Below are positions 28,511 through 37,156 of a stretch of DNA of 64,000 nucleotides, one piece after another. How positions within the stretch are numbered: the stretch's first letter is position 1; each line of letters begins with the position of its first letter. The position numbers were made by a program, and so were the translations under genes. The stretch comes from Filomicrobium insigne. GTDB taxonomy: Bacteria > Pseudomonadota > Alphaproteobacteria > Rhizobiales > Hyphomicrobiaceae. Under the pieces are notes generated by a model that was not told the origin of the DNA, did not search any database, and saw only the letters and a program-made list of their open reading frames with translations. The stretch is from contig NZ_FNJC01000001.1 of the NCBI RefSeq assembly GCF_900104305.1, forward strand, positions 1,191,543-1,255,542, given 5' to 3'.

Positions 28511-29749
28511 TTAAAGGGGTTGGCCCTGTAAGAGACGAGGTGGATTGCCGGTCAGTCCGGCAGCTTCTTTGACGAAGGCGGCTTTTGCAATAGGCAAACG
28601 GTCGACGAGGCCGAGGCCGGCTTCACGCAAAGATCGCAGCAGCGTTGTATCGTTTGAGAAGAGGCGGTTAAGGCCGTCAAATGCTGCGGTGGAGAGCGTT
28701 GAATCAAACCGACGCCAGCGTTCGTAGCGCTCGAGCGCTTGTTGGTCACCCGCGTCGAGACCTACGCGGACGCTTTCCGTTATTGTTTCAGCCAAAGCGG
28801 CCACGTCGCGAAGTCCAAGATTTAAACCTTGTCCGGCAATCGGGTGAACACCTCGCGCCGTGTCGCCGACAAGCGCCAGTCGAGGTGCGATAAAACCTCG
28901 GGCTAAATGCATCGAAAGCGGCCATGAAGCCCGGGTTCCGACTAAAGAGAGTTCACCGAGCTTGTGACCAAAACGCCGGGTAAGCTCATCCAAGAAAGTC
29001 GTGTCGCCCATGCCCATGAGGCGATCGGCTTCCTGGCGTTCCTCAGTCCAGGTCACGCAGCTGCGATTGCCGGGTAATGGGAGAACTGCGAAGGGCCCTG
29101 ACGGCAGGAAATGCTGGACGGCGCGGCCATTGTGCGGATCTTCATGGGCGACGGTCGTGCAGATACCGGACTGTTTATAATCCCACGAGATCAGCCCAAT
29201 GCCCGCCAAGTCGCGGATCTTCGAGCGCCGTCCGTCCGCTGCCACCAGGAGGCTGCAGTTAAAGATGCGGCCATCTGCGAGCGTCACAGTGAGGCCGCCC
29301 GGAATTTCATCGAACGACGCTGCTTCAGCTCCAGATATCCAGTCGACGTTCCTGGCTTCCTTTGTCGCTTGGCGTAGCGATGCTGCGATTAACGCGTCGG
29401 GCACAATGAACGAGGCAGGTTCACCGTCATCGAGGTGGTTGTCATATGTGAGTAGGACGGGGCGAATGCCGGCTTCGAGGCTTGAATCCGTGATTTCAAT
29501 TTCGCTGACGGGCTGTGCGTTGTCGGCGATGCTGCTCCAAATGCCGAGTGTCTCCAGCATGCGTTTCGAAGCGGATGACAACGCAAACGCGCGTGGACTC
29601 GTGTTGGGGCGCGCAGGATCTTCGGATCCCGGGTTGCGATCGAGAATGGCGATAGAGAGGTCCCCACGCAGCGCTTGGGAGAGAGCGCAGGCAAGGCTCA
29701 GCGCGGTGTAGTTGGCACCGGAAATGACGATGTCGTAGCGTTGGGTCAT
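28511..29749 (-). CDS. FAD-dependent ubiquinone-biosynthesis-type hydroxylase (UbiH/UbiF/COQ6 family)
   Basis: The 412-residue protein starts MTQRYDIVISGANYTALSLA, a variant dinucleotide-binding loop. It has the DG motif (LLVAADGRRSKIRDLAGI) and the GD motif (LALVGDTARGVHPIAGQGLNLGLRD) of ring hydroxylases acting in ubiquinone synthesis. The position hydroxylated cannot be decided; alphaproteobacteria often use one such enzyme for more than one step. The in-frame extension to 29953 is Ser/Thr-rich and lies over the divergent tesB start, so it is not accepted. Confidence 0.88.
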   Translation of the reverse strand: MTQRYDIVISGANYTALSLACALSQALRGDLSIAILDRNPGSEDPARPNTSPRAFALSSASKRMLETLGIWSSIADNAQPVSEIEITDSSLEAGIRPVLLTYDNHLDDGEPASFIVPDALIAASLRQATKEARNVDWISGAEAASFDEIPGGLTVTLADGRIFNCSLLVAADGRRSKIRDLAGIGLISWDYKQSGICTTVAHEDPHNGRAVQHFLPSGPFAVLPLPGNRSCVTWTEERQEADRLMGMGDTTFLDELTRRFGHKLGELSLVGTRASWPLSMHLARGFIAPRLALVGDTARGVHPIAGQGLNLGLRDVAALAETITESVRVGLDAGDQQALERYERWRRFDSTLSTAAFDGLNRLFSNDTTLLRSLREAGLGLVDRLPIAKAAFVKEAAGLTGNPPRLLQGQPL

Positions 29750-29882
29750 AGGGACTCGTAGGTTCGCAGTGTTAGATGTCTCTGGTGAGGGCGTGCTTGC
29801 CCCGTGTTCCGGCGTGTGCGAAAGGGTTGTGGTACCTGAATATTGTCTCTCTTCTGCCCCTTGGGTAAGCCATTCCGACGCA

Positions 29883-30773
29883 ATGAGCAAAGACGTAGGG
29901 TCGATTACGACTGAGCTGCTTTCCATTCTCGATCTTGAGCGGCTTGAAGACAATCTCTTCCGGGGCGTGAGTCTATGGGAGGGATGGCAACGGGTTTATG
30001 GCGGCCAAGTGCTCGCGCAAGCGCTAACCGCAGCTATTCGGACAGTTGAGCCTGCCCGGCAGGTACATTCATTACATAGCTATTTTCTTCTGGCTGGTGA
30101 TCCGCAACATCCCATCATCTATGATGTCGAGCGGCTGCGTGAAGGTGGGAGTTTCTCGACACGCAGAGTCAAAGCCATACAGCATGGCGCCGTTATCTTC
30201 ATAATGAGCGCTTCCTTCCACAAGGCGGAGGACGGTTTTGAACATGCCGCCGAAATGCCGGATGTGCCTGGCCCCGAAAAGCTGTTGAGCGCCAGTGAGT
30301 TAGTCGCAGACAGAATCAACGAAATTCCTGATTCCATGCGAGATTATTGGAGTCGGCCGCAGCCATTTGACATGCGTCCGGTCGATATTTCCCGCTATCT
30401 CGATCAGACCGCCCGGCCGCCGCAACAGTCGATTTGGATTAAGTCGACAGAGGCGCTGCCGGAAGATCCGGCGGCCCATCAGGTGGTGCTCGCTTACGCA
30501 TCTGATTTTACCCTGCTCGATACGGCTTTGATCGCGCATGGCAAAACCTTGTTTGATACAGATGTCCAGTTAGCGAGTCTGGATCACGCGCTTTGGTTTC
30601 ATAGACCGCTTCGCGCAGACGAATGGCTTCTCTATGTGCAGGATAGCCCGAATGCTTCAGGTGCTCGCGGTTTCTGCAGAGGGCAGGTGTTCACGCGTGA
30701 AGGCGTCTTAGTTGCATCGAGTGCGCAGGAAGGTCTGATGCGCCGGCGATCAACTAATTTCTCGATCCGGTGA
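29883..30773 (+). CDS. tesB: acyl-CoA thioesterase II
   Basis: The 296-residue protein is a double hot-dog thioesterase: an N-terminal repeat with RVYGGQVLAQALTAA and HSLHSYFLLAGDP, and a C-terminal repeat with ASDFTLLDTALIAHG and SLDHALWFHRPLRADEWLLY. The catalytic Asp/Thr/Gln triad sits in these stretches. It hydrolyses medium- and long-chain acyl-CoA to free acid and CoA. The ATG at 29883 begins the conserved region; the longer frame upstream overlaps the promoter of the hydroxylase gene. Confidence 0.93.
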   Translation: MSKDVGSITTELLSILDLERLEDNLFRGVSLWEGWQRVYGGQVLAQALTAAIRTVEPARQVHSLHSYFLLAGDPQHPIIYDVERLREGGSFSTRRVKAIQHGAVIFIMSASFHKAEDGFEHAAEMPDVPGPEKLLSASELVADRINEIPDSMRDYWSRPQPFDMRPVDISRYLDQTARPPQQSIWIKSTEALPEDPAAHQVVLAYASDFTLLDTALIAHGKTLFDTDVQLASLDHALWFHRPLRADEWLLYVQDSPNASGARGFCRGQVFTREGVLVASSAQEGLMRRRSTNFSIR

Positions 30774-30781
30774 TCAAGTTG

Positions 30782-30798
30782 TGCATAAATTTTATGCA
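30782..30798. promoter_or_regulatory. 17-bp palindrome, candidate NtrC-type site
   Basis: TGCATAAATTTTATGCA is a perfect palindrome around a central T, 260 bases before glnK. Its TGC...GCA ends and spacing resemble NtrC activator sites. It also lies just after tesB. Binding by NtrC is inference. Confidence 0.35.
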
Positions 30799-30914
30799 AT
30801 CTAGGTCGTTTGCGTAAAATTTAATCATAATGGTGGTGGCCAATCCGTCATCACCCGGGGCGCGCCTCAAATATTATCACACGATTTCATCGCTTTAGAT
30901 CGAAATTTCGAATC

Positions 30915-30929
30915 TGGCACAGCTCTTGA
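30915..30929 (+). promoter_or_regulatory. candidate sigma-54 promoter of glnK-amtB
   Basis: TGGCAC, five bases, then TTGA resembles the -24/-12 pattern TGGCAC-N5-TTGC, with a mismatch at the -12 GC. It lies about 115 bases upstream of glnK, downstream of the palindrome, the order expected for NtrC-RpoN control. Confidence 0.4.
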
Positions 30930-31030
30930 GTCTTAACGATCCGGTAGCTGAGGGCCCTTGGGCTTTCGGTCGTCCGCGGCGGGTGCGACCGTCGTACCGC
31001 AATTTCATATTGCTGGTTCAGAACCGTTAA

Positions 31031-31381
<351 letters not shown>

Positions 31382-31400
31382 GTAGCAGGAGGGAATCTGA

Positions 31401-32762
31401 ATGAACTTCTTTAAATCTAAGCTCGGAGCCGGACTGCTCGGAGCCGGATTGCTGGGCCTGATGATCGAACCAAGTGTGGCTCAAGAGGCCGCAGCTGCGG
31501 CCGCTGATCCTAAGACTGCTGCTACGGCGGCAAACGTTGACTACGTCTTCAACACGCTGCTCTTCCTTATGGCCGGTTTCCTCGTGATGTTCATGGCGGC
31601 TGGTTTCGCAATGCTCGAAGCCGGTCTTGTCCGTTCCAAGAACGTCGCTATGCAGTGCACCAAGAACATCGCGCTGTACTCGATCGGCGGTATCATGTTT
31701 TGGCTCGTCGGCTACAACCTGATGTATCCTGGCGAGTCATGGATCATTGCAAATTACATTGGTGCGATTGCGCCGGTTTCCTTGCCTGATCCGGCCGCGG
31801 ATACCGCCAACGCTTATGCCACCGGATCCGACTGGTTCTTCCAGATGGTGTTCTGCGCCACCACGGCATCGATCGTGTCTGGTACGCTGGCAGAACGCAT
31901 CAAGCTTTGGCCGTTTCTTATCTTCATCGTGGTCCTGACGGGATTCATCTACCCAATTCAGGGTTCCTGGGAGTGGGGTGCAGGCTGGCTCGATGACATG
32001 GGCTTTTCTGACTTCGCAGGCTCGACGCTTGTTCACTCTACCGGTGGCTGGGCCGCTCTGGCCGGTGCTCTTCTGCTCGGCGCACGGCACGGCAAGTACG
32101 GACCTGACGGTCAGGTCAACCCAATGCCTGGTTCCTCCATGCCATTGGCGACGCTTGGTACGTTGATCCTGTGGCTTGGCTGGTTCGGCTTTAACGGCGG
32201 TTCTCAGCTTGCTCTTGGTTCGCTTGAGAATGCTTCGGCCGTTTCGCGCATCTTTGTGAACACCAACATGGCTGCGGCTGCGGGTGTCATGGTTGCTCTT
32301 CTCATGACGCAGATCATCTACGGCAAAGTCGATCTGACCATGGGCCTGAACGGTGCCCTGGCTGGCTTGGTGTCCATCACCGCTGAGCCACTGGCTCCTG
32401 CTATCTGGCAGGCGGTTGTTATCGGCGCCGTCGGCGGTGTGATTGTCGTTCTTACGGTCCCGCTGCTCGACAAATTGCGCATCGATGACGTTGTTGGTGC
32501 GATCCCTGTTCACCTCTGCGCAGGTATCTGGGGTACGCTGATCGTCGCTTGGACCAACGCTGAAGCAAACCTCGCCGTTCAGGGTCTCGGCGTCGCTGCT
32601 ATCGGTGCCTTCGTCTTCCTGGCGTCCTTCGTGATTTGGGTAATCCTGAAATTCACGATTGGCATCCGCGCATCGCTCGAGGAAGAGATGCAAGGGCTCG
32701 ACAAGGCGGAAATTGGTCTGGAAGCGTACCCTGAGTTTGGGGTCGGCAGCCAACGACTCTAA
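31401..32762 (+). CDS. amtB: ammonium transporter
   Basis: The 453-residue protein has a signal-like N-terminus (residues 1-27), then 11 membrane helices. Amt hallmarks include FMLEAGLVRSKN-type (AMLEAGLVRSKNVAMQCTKN), DFAGSTLVHSTGGWAALAGA and GWFGFNGGS, and conserved His residues near VPVHLCAGIWG-type IPVHLCAGIWGTL. It conducts ammonium across the inner membrane and is gated by GlnK. The operon is probably nitrogen-regulated; see the upstream sites. A strong terminator follows. Confidence 0.96.
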   Translation: MNFFKSKLGAGLLGAGLLGLMIEPSVAQEAAAAAADPKTAATAANVDYVFNTLLFLMAGFLVMFMAAGFAMLEAGLVRSKNVAMQCTKNIALYSIGGIMFWLVGYNLMYPGESWIIANYIGAIAPVSLPDPAADTANAYATGSDWFFQMVFCATTASIVSGTLAERIKLWPFLIFIVVLTGFIYPIQGSWEWGAGWLDDMGFSDFAGSTLVHSTGGWAALAGALLLGARHGKYGPDGQVNPMPGSSMPLATLGTLILWLGWFGFNGGSQLALGSLENASAVSRIFVNTNMAAAAGVMVALLMTQIIYGKVDLTMGLNGALAGLVSITAEPLAPAIWQAVVIGAVGGVIVVLTVPLLDKLRIDDVVGAIPVHLCAGIWGTLIVAWTNAEANLAVQGLGVAAIGAFVFLASFVIWVILKFTIGIRASLEEEMQGLDKAEIGLEAYPEFGVGSQRL

Positions 32763-32815
32763 GTGCTCTTTCACTAGACTGATGGGCAGGGACCTCCCCG
32801 ATCCTGCTCTAGCCT

Positions 32816-32850
32816 TGACCCGGCATGACGATGCCGGGTCATTTTTTTAT
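32816..32850 (+). terminator. Rho-independent terminator after amtB
   Basis: TGACCCGGCA and TGCCGGGTCA form a 10-bp stem with a 5-base loop followed by a run of T. It ends the glnK-amtB operon. Confidence 0.9.
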
Positions 32851-32884
32851 AACATCCCAACATCGCCATTTCGAAGATTGGGAG

Positions 32885-33406
32885 TTAGCGCCAGTGATAA
32901 GGGCCGATGTGAAGATCCTGTCCCGGCCGCATCATGCCAACGAGTTGGATCAGGTCGTTCCGGCGGAGCGCGATGCAACCCTCAGTGGGCGCGAAGTCCG
33001 GTGTCGCGACGTGTATGAATATAGCGCTGCCTCGACGACGGCTTCGTTGGACGTCATTGTAGCCCACGACGATGATGAGGTCGTACAGGTGGTCGTGGCG
33101 CCAAAGACGTTCTGCGCTCGCCCTGTAGGGGTGGGATACGGGGCGATTGTAGTTCGGGTCACAGGGAGCGTCGCACCAACCGTCGGTTGGACGAATTGCC
33201 TGCAAAGGTAAGCCTGTTATAGGGCGTTGAATCCGATCGGCGCGATAATAGGCTCGGCGTAGCGCCCAGCGTCCTATCGGAGTCGCACCGTCGCCTTCCA
33301 TCTTTATGCTTGAGAGGCCGCTGCGGCCTAATGCACACGGAAATTGCCGACTATCGAATTGAACTACGCCGACTGCTGCATGTGCATTCTTAACGTTCAC
33401 GGTCAA
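32885..33406 (-). CDS. L,D-transpeptidase family (YkuD domain) protein
   Basis: The 173-residue product has the YkuD pattern: a TPIGRWALRRAYYR segment, IIVVGYND, and the catalytic region FIHVATPDFAPTEGCIALRR, in which the Cys of EGC is the nucleophile and His of FIHVA is its partner. Such enzymes make 3-3 cross-links or attach proteins to peptidoglycan. No signal peptide is visible. Short stand-alone members of this kind (YafK/DUF related) are common in rhizobia. It is convergent with amtB. Confidence 0.85.
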   Translation of the reverse strand: MTVNVKNAHAAVGVVQFDSRQFPCALGRSGLSSIKMEGDGATPIGRWALRRAYYRADRIQRPITGLPLQAIRPTDGWCDAPCDPNYNRPVSHPYRASAERLWRHDHLYDLIIVVGYNDVQRSRRRGSAIFIHVATPDFAPTEGCIALRRNDLIQLVGMMRPGQDLHIGPYHWR

Positions 33407-33642
33407 TTGACGGAAATGTGGTTCGATGTTCCATCCTTTCAGGTATTTTCAGCGCCTTGGATCTGTTGGCTGATAACCAGCTATTCGACGGCGAACCATT
33501 GTTTTCCCAGGTTGTCCGGTTACGTACAGTGACAACAACCTGCGGCATTGGCGCAGGACGCATGCGGCGGTTGAACCCTATGGTATCAGCACGACAGGTG
33601 ATAGAATTTATAGAAGCAATCCATTGATATGGAGCATTCATT

Positions 33643-34329
33643 ATGAGCACGGCCCGCAAGATCCTCATTGTCGATGACGATGATGACCTTCGCGATTCCT
33701 TAAGAGATCAGCTGTCACTCCACGATGAATTCGAGGTTAGTGTCGCTGAGACTGCGGCACGCGGAATAGAAATTGCCAAGTTCGAACACCACGATCTTGT
33801 GCTGTTCGACGTTGGTCTTCCGGATATGGATGGGCGCGAAGCGGTTAAGCAACTGCGCAAGACCGGCTTTAAAAGCCCCATCGTTATGCTGACGGCAAAT
33901 GATTCCGATGCGGATCAAATCCTTGGTCTCGATGCGGGTGCGAACGACTATGTGACGAAGCCCTTCAAATTCGCGGTGCTTCTCGCGCGGATTCGCGCCC
34001 AGCTTCGTCAGCACGAGCAGAGCGAAGATGCGGTGTTTACGATCGGGCCGTATTCCTTCAAGCCTGCGTCCAAGCTGCTGCTCGACGCGAAGGGATCGAA
34101 GATCCGGCTAACCGAAAAAGAAACTTCGATTTTGAAGTATCTCTATCGGGCCGGGGAGAAAGTGGTGACCCGTGATGTGCTGCTGCACGAAGTTTGGGGT
34201 TACAATGCCGGCGTTACGACGCATACGCTCGAAACGCATATCTATCGTTTGCGTCAGAAGATCGAGACGGATCCGTCCAATGCGGAGCTTCTCGTGACGG
34301 AAACAGGCGGTTACAAGCTCGTGCCCTGA
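33643..34329 (+). CDS. OmpR-family response regulator, CenR-like
   Basis: The 228-residue protein has a receiver domain (VDDDDDLRD acidic pocket near residue 10, phosphoacceptor Asp near residue 58 in VLFDVGLPDMDG, Lys in VTKPF) and a winged-helix DNA-binding domain (LTEKETSILKYLYRAGEKVV, ETHIYRLRQKIE). The close character of the ending LLVTETGGYKLVP and the linker IRAQLRQHEQSEDAVF recall CenR of Caulobacter and its rhizobial counterparts, which control envelope integrity. No histidine kinase gene is adjacent, so it is an orphan regulator. Confidence 0.85.
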   Translation: MSTARKILIVDDDDDLRDSLRDQLSLHDEFEVSVAETAARGIEIAKFEHHDLVLFDVGLPDMDGREAVKQLRKTGFKSPIVMLTANDSDADQILGLDAGANDYVTKPFKFAVLLARIRAQLRQHEQSEDAVFTIGPYSFKPASKLLLDAKGSKIRLTEKETSILKYLYRAGEKVVTRDVLLHEVWGYNAGVTTHTLETHIYRLRQKIETDPSNAELLVTETGGYKLVP

Positions 34330-34346
34330 GGTACGAGCTTCCCCCT

Positions 34347-35789
34347 CTATTTGGTTTCCTCAGCAGAGCGCTTGTAAATGTCGTCCGAACGGATGATGTC
34401 GTCTTCGCCCAGATAGCTACCCATCTGCACTTCTATCAGTTCCAGCGGGACCTTTCCGGGATTCTCCAGGCGATGCCATTGCGTGGCGACGATGTAGACG
34501 CTCTCGTTTTCCCGAACCAGCGATTCCTTGTCGCCGATAACGACCTTGGCTGTGCCTTGCACCACGATCCAGTGTTCGGAGCGATGGTGGTGCATTTGCA
34601 TGGAAAGCTTGCCGCCCGGTTTGACGTGCAGTTTCTTGACCTGAAACCGTGGCGCTAAGCTCAGGGTTTCGAAAAAACCCCAAGGGCGGTAGTTGCGGAC
34701 GTGTTGTTCGTGCTCTTTGCGGCCTTCATCTTTCAAGCGTTTGACAATGCCCGATACATCCTGAGCGCGTGTGCGATCAGCGACGAGCAATGCGTCCGGC
34801 GTATCGACGATGATGAGATTTTCAACGCCGAGGGTGGCCACGATCGGTTTGTCGGAATGGATAAAGCAGCCTTGCGTTCCTTCCGTTACGGCGTTGCCAT
34901 TGATGTAGTTGTCGTCGGCATCGTGTTGCGCGACGTCCCACAGAGACGACCATGAGCCGACGTCGTTCCAGCCGACGTCGATGGGCAGCATGGCGGCGCG
35001 ATCGGTTTTCTCCATGACGGCATAGTCGATCGAAATACTGGGCGCCGAAGCGAATGCCTTTGCCTCAAGGCGGAGGAAGCCGAGATCGGTTTCGGCATTC
35101 TGGACAGCTGCGGTTGCCGCTTTGAGAATGCCGGGTTCGAGGTTTGCGAGTTCGTTGATGAACGTCCCGGCCCGCAGAACGAAGATGCCGCTGTTCCAAA
35201 AGTAGTCGCCGGAAGCGAGGTATTGTTCTGCGGTCTTTTTATCGGGTTTTTCAAAGAAGGCGTCGACGTGAAACACGCCGTTGAACTCCGTGAACGGTGA
35301 GCCTCGGCGGATGTAACCGTATCCCGTATTCGCTTCGGACGGCGTAATTCCGAAAAGAACGAGGCGACCGGATTTGGCGACCTTGGCCGCAGCCAATATA
35401 CTTTCACGGAAAGCGGTCTCATTGCCGATGATGTGGTCGGATGGCATGACCGCGAGAATGGCCTCGGGATCATTCTTCATTGCGATAAGGGCCGCGGCGG
35501 CGATCGCTGGCGCCGTATTGCGGGCAGCAGGTTCGAGAACGATGGCCTGGGCTTCTATCCCGGCAGATTCAAGTTCTTCCTTGATCAGAAATCGATGGTC
35601 GTTGTTGCACGAGAGAATGGGTGCGCCGAATCCTTCTTCCGCGGGAAGGCGGCGCAGGGTTGCCCCGAGGAAACTCGTTTCTTGATCATTGAGGAAGCGG
35701 ATGAACTGCTTGGGGTACATGGACCGCGAGCGTGGCCATAGGCGCGTGCCGGAACCGCCCGATAGGATCACTGGCGTAATCGTCGCCAT
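34347..35789 (-). CDS. mannose-1-phosphate guanylyltransferase / mannose-6-phosphate isomerase
   Basis: The 480-residue bifunctional protein has the nucleotidyltransferase N-terminus (VILSGGSGTRLWPRSRSMYP, pyrophosphorylase signature, and VMPSDHII). The cupin-type isomerase domain follows at the C-terminus (RPWGFFETL, FQVKKLHVKPGGKLSMQMH and HHRSEHWIVVQGTA). It makes GDP-mannose for exopolysaccharide or LPS. No other polysaccharide genes are adjacent. The gene is convergent with the response regulator, 17 bases away. Confidence 0.93.
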   Translation of the reverse strand: MATITPVILSGGSGTRLWPRSRSMYPKQFIRFLNDQETSFLGATLRRLPAEEGFGAPILSCNNDHRFLIKEELESAGIEAQAIVLEPAARNTAPAIAAAALIAMKNDPEAILAVMPSDHIIGNETAFRESILAAAKVAKSGRLVLFGITPSEANTGYGYIRRGSPFTEFNGVFHVDAFFEKPDKKTAEQYLASGDYFWNSGIFVLRAGTFINELANLEPGILKAATAAVQNAETDLGFLRLEAKAFASAPSISIDYAVMEKTDRAAMLPIDVGWNDVGSWSSLWDVAQHDADDNYINGNAVTEGTQGCFIHSDKPIVATLGVENLIIVDTPDALLVADRTRAQDVSGIVKRLKDEGRKEHEQHVRNYRPWGFFETLSLAPRFQVKKLHVKPGGKLSMQMHHHRSEHWIVVQGTAKVVIGDKESLVRENESVYIVATQWHRLENPGKVPLELIEVQMGSYLGEDDIIRSDDIYKRSAEETK

Positions 35790-36168
35790 ACCGTTCAACA
35801 CCTTCCGATTAAGATTTGGGGGAACCGCAGGGGCGGTGAGTGACCGAGCCCTACGCCCACTCTACAGGCCTGACATTACCGAGCTGAAAAAAATTCTCTA
35901 ACACGATGGTGAACATGACCGCGAATGTGTCAGCGCAGTTAATTTCCGTTTGTTCAGAGCGATGGTTTGGCCACGCGCGTGGGTAGAGCGGGAACCATTA
36001 CCGCTGAAGTTAGAGAACTTTTCGAGCATTTGCAGCCACGGTTGTTTGATCGAGACCGAAGCATGTTAGTTTAACGTTTGTTGGCTCTATTGACGTTCTC
36101 AGCGTGAGACGGTTAATCGAGCTGGAGAACCTCGCATAGATCTGGTCATCTTGGCGAGGACGTGGTCA
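35790..36168. other. intergenic region between manC-type gene and tRNA-Arg
   Basis: These 379 bases contain the promoter of the leftward mannose gene and the probable promoter of the tRNA. A 12-base palindrome CCACGCGCGTGG lies at 35971-35982. No small gene was recognised. Confidence 0.4.
36090..36118 (+). promoter_or_regulatory. possible promoter of tRNA-Arg
   Basis: TTGACG, a 17-base spacer and TTAATC lie about 50 bases upstream of the tRNA. The -35 box is good, the -10 box poor. Confidence 0.35.
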
Positions 36169-36245
36169 GGCCCCGTAGCTCAGCAGGATAGAGCATCAGA
36201 TTCCTAATCTGAGGGTCACTGGTTCGAATCCAGTCGGGGTCACCA
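36169..36245 (+). tRNA. tRNA-Arg (anticodon CCT)
   Basis: A complete cloverleaf is readable by hand: acceptor GGCCCCG pairs with CGGGGTC (one G-U), the D arm contains AGCTCAGCAGGATAGAGCA, the anticodon loop TTCCTAA is closed by CAGA/TCTG with anticodon at 36203-36205, and the T arm is ACTGGTTCGAATCCAGT. The 3' CCA is encoded (36243-36245). It reads the rare AGG codon. Confidence 0.95.
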
Positions 36246-36470
36246 TTTCTTTGGTGCATGCAATCCTATTTGTGCCTTGGCCCGCCCCCGGTGCGGCCGC
36301 GCGATTTGCGCTCGATCGTCTCAACTGTACTCTTTGAGAGCGCCAACTTCTTTGGCGCGTTGATCTGGTCGTTAAGGACTGTGGATTGACGACCGGTGCG
36401 TTGGTTCGTTCCGGCGTGTGTTCGTACGGTGGTCCCAGGGTGAATTGAACCGGAGAAAAGCGTAACCGTT

Positions 36471-36890
36471 ATGACGATACCGATGGACCTGCAGTGTGCC
36501 TCAAAGGATTTCGAGAAGTTTCTTGCTGATGCGCGAGATGCATCCGGGCTCACGACGCGCAATCAGACCTACACGATGGTTCAAGGCGTGATGTTGGTGT
36601 TCCGTCGTCGTCTTAGCTTGAAGGATGGCATACGCTTCGCCAGCGTGCTTCCTCCTCTTTTGCGCGCGATTTTCGTCAGTGATTGGGACACGGATGAGCC
36701 GCAGCGTCCGTTTGATGGTCGGAGCGAAATGACGCGCGAAGTGCAGGCCCTTCGAAAGGATCACAATTTCTCACCGGAGACTTCCATTCGGGATGTCGCA
36801 ATAGCTTTGCGCAAGAACATCGATGAGGAGGCCTTCGAGCAGGTTATCGCATCCCTTCCGCAAGAGGCATCCGAATTTTGGCGGCGATGA
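36471..36890 (+). CDS. DUF2267 domain protein
   Basis: The 139-residue protein matches the DUF2267 plan: an early DARDASGLTTRNQTYTMVQGVMLVFRRRL helix pair (here in two pieces), SVLPPLLRAIFVSDW near residue 60 and a late IASLPQEASEFWR helix. The family is soluble, helical and unassigned in function; members are often stress-linked. It lies directly after the tRNA-Arg gene. No EcfG-type promoter was found upstream. Confidence 0.75.
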   Translation: MTIPMDLQCASKDFEKFLADARDASGLTTRNQTYTMVQGVMLVFRRRLSLKDGIRFASVLPPLLRAIFVSDWDTDEPQRPFDGRSEMTREVQALRKDHNFSPETSIRDVAIALRKNIDEEAFEQVIASLPQEASEFWRR

Positions 36891-37156
36891 GTTAGCGTCC
36901 TGTCGAGTCACCGGCCTTGACAATGTGCAGATCAACCTCCGGCATTCCTCTGCACAAAGACATTGAGTTCTGCAAGCGAATCACGTCCCGTTGTCAACTC
37001 TATGATGGGCTGCGGGAGGGCGTGTCCGATTTGGCAGGTAGGCCGGGTCGATAACGCGATACCTTGAAAGGTTGCGCTGAAGTCAAGGGACGCAGATTCC
37101 GTATTAAATGCCCCGGGGCATAGAAGGGGCTGAGAAATGAACGGTGGCTCAGGTTT

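Noticed and set aside
28511-29953. N-terminal extension of the hydroxylase to 29953
   Set aside because: The extra 68 residues are low in complexity and run over the divergent tesB start; family members begin at MTQRYDIV.
31737-32774. leftward 345-codon frame opposite amtB
   Set aside because: It is the antisense shadow of a conserved gene; the translation is charged and shows no domain.
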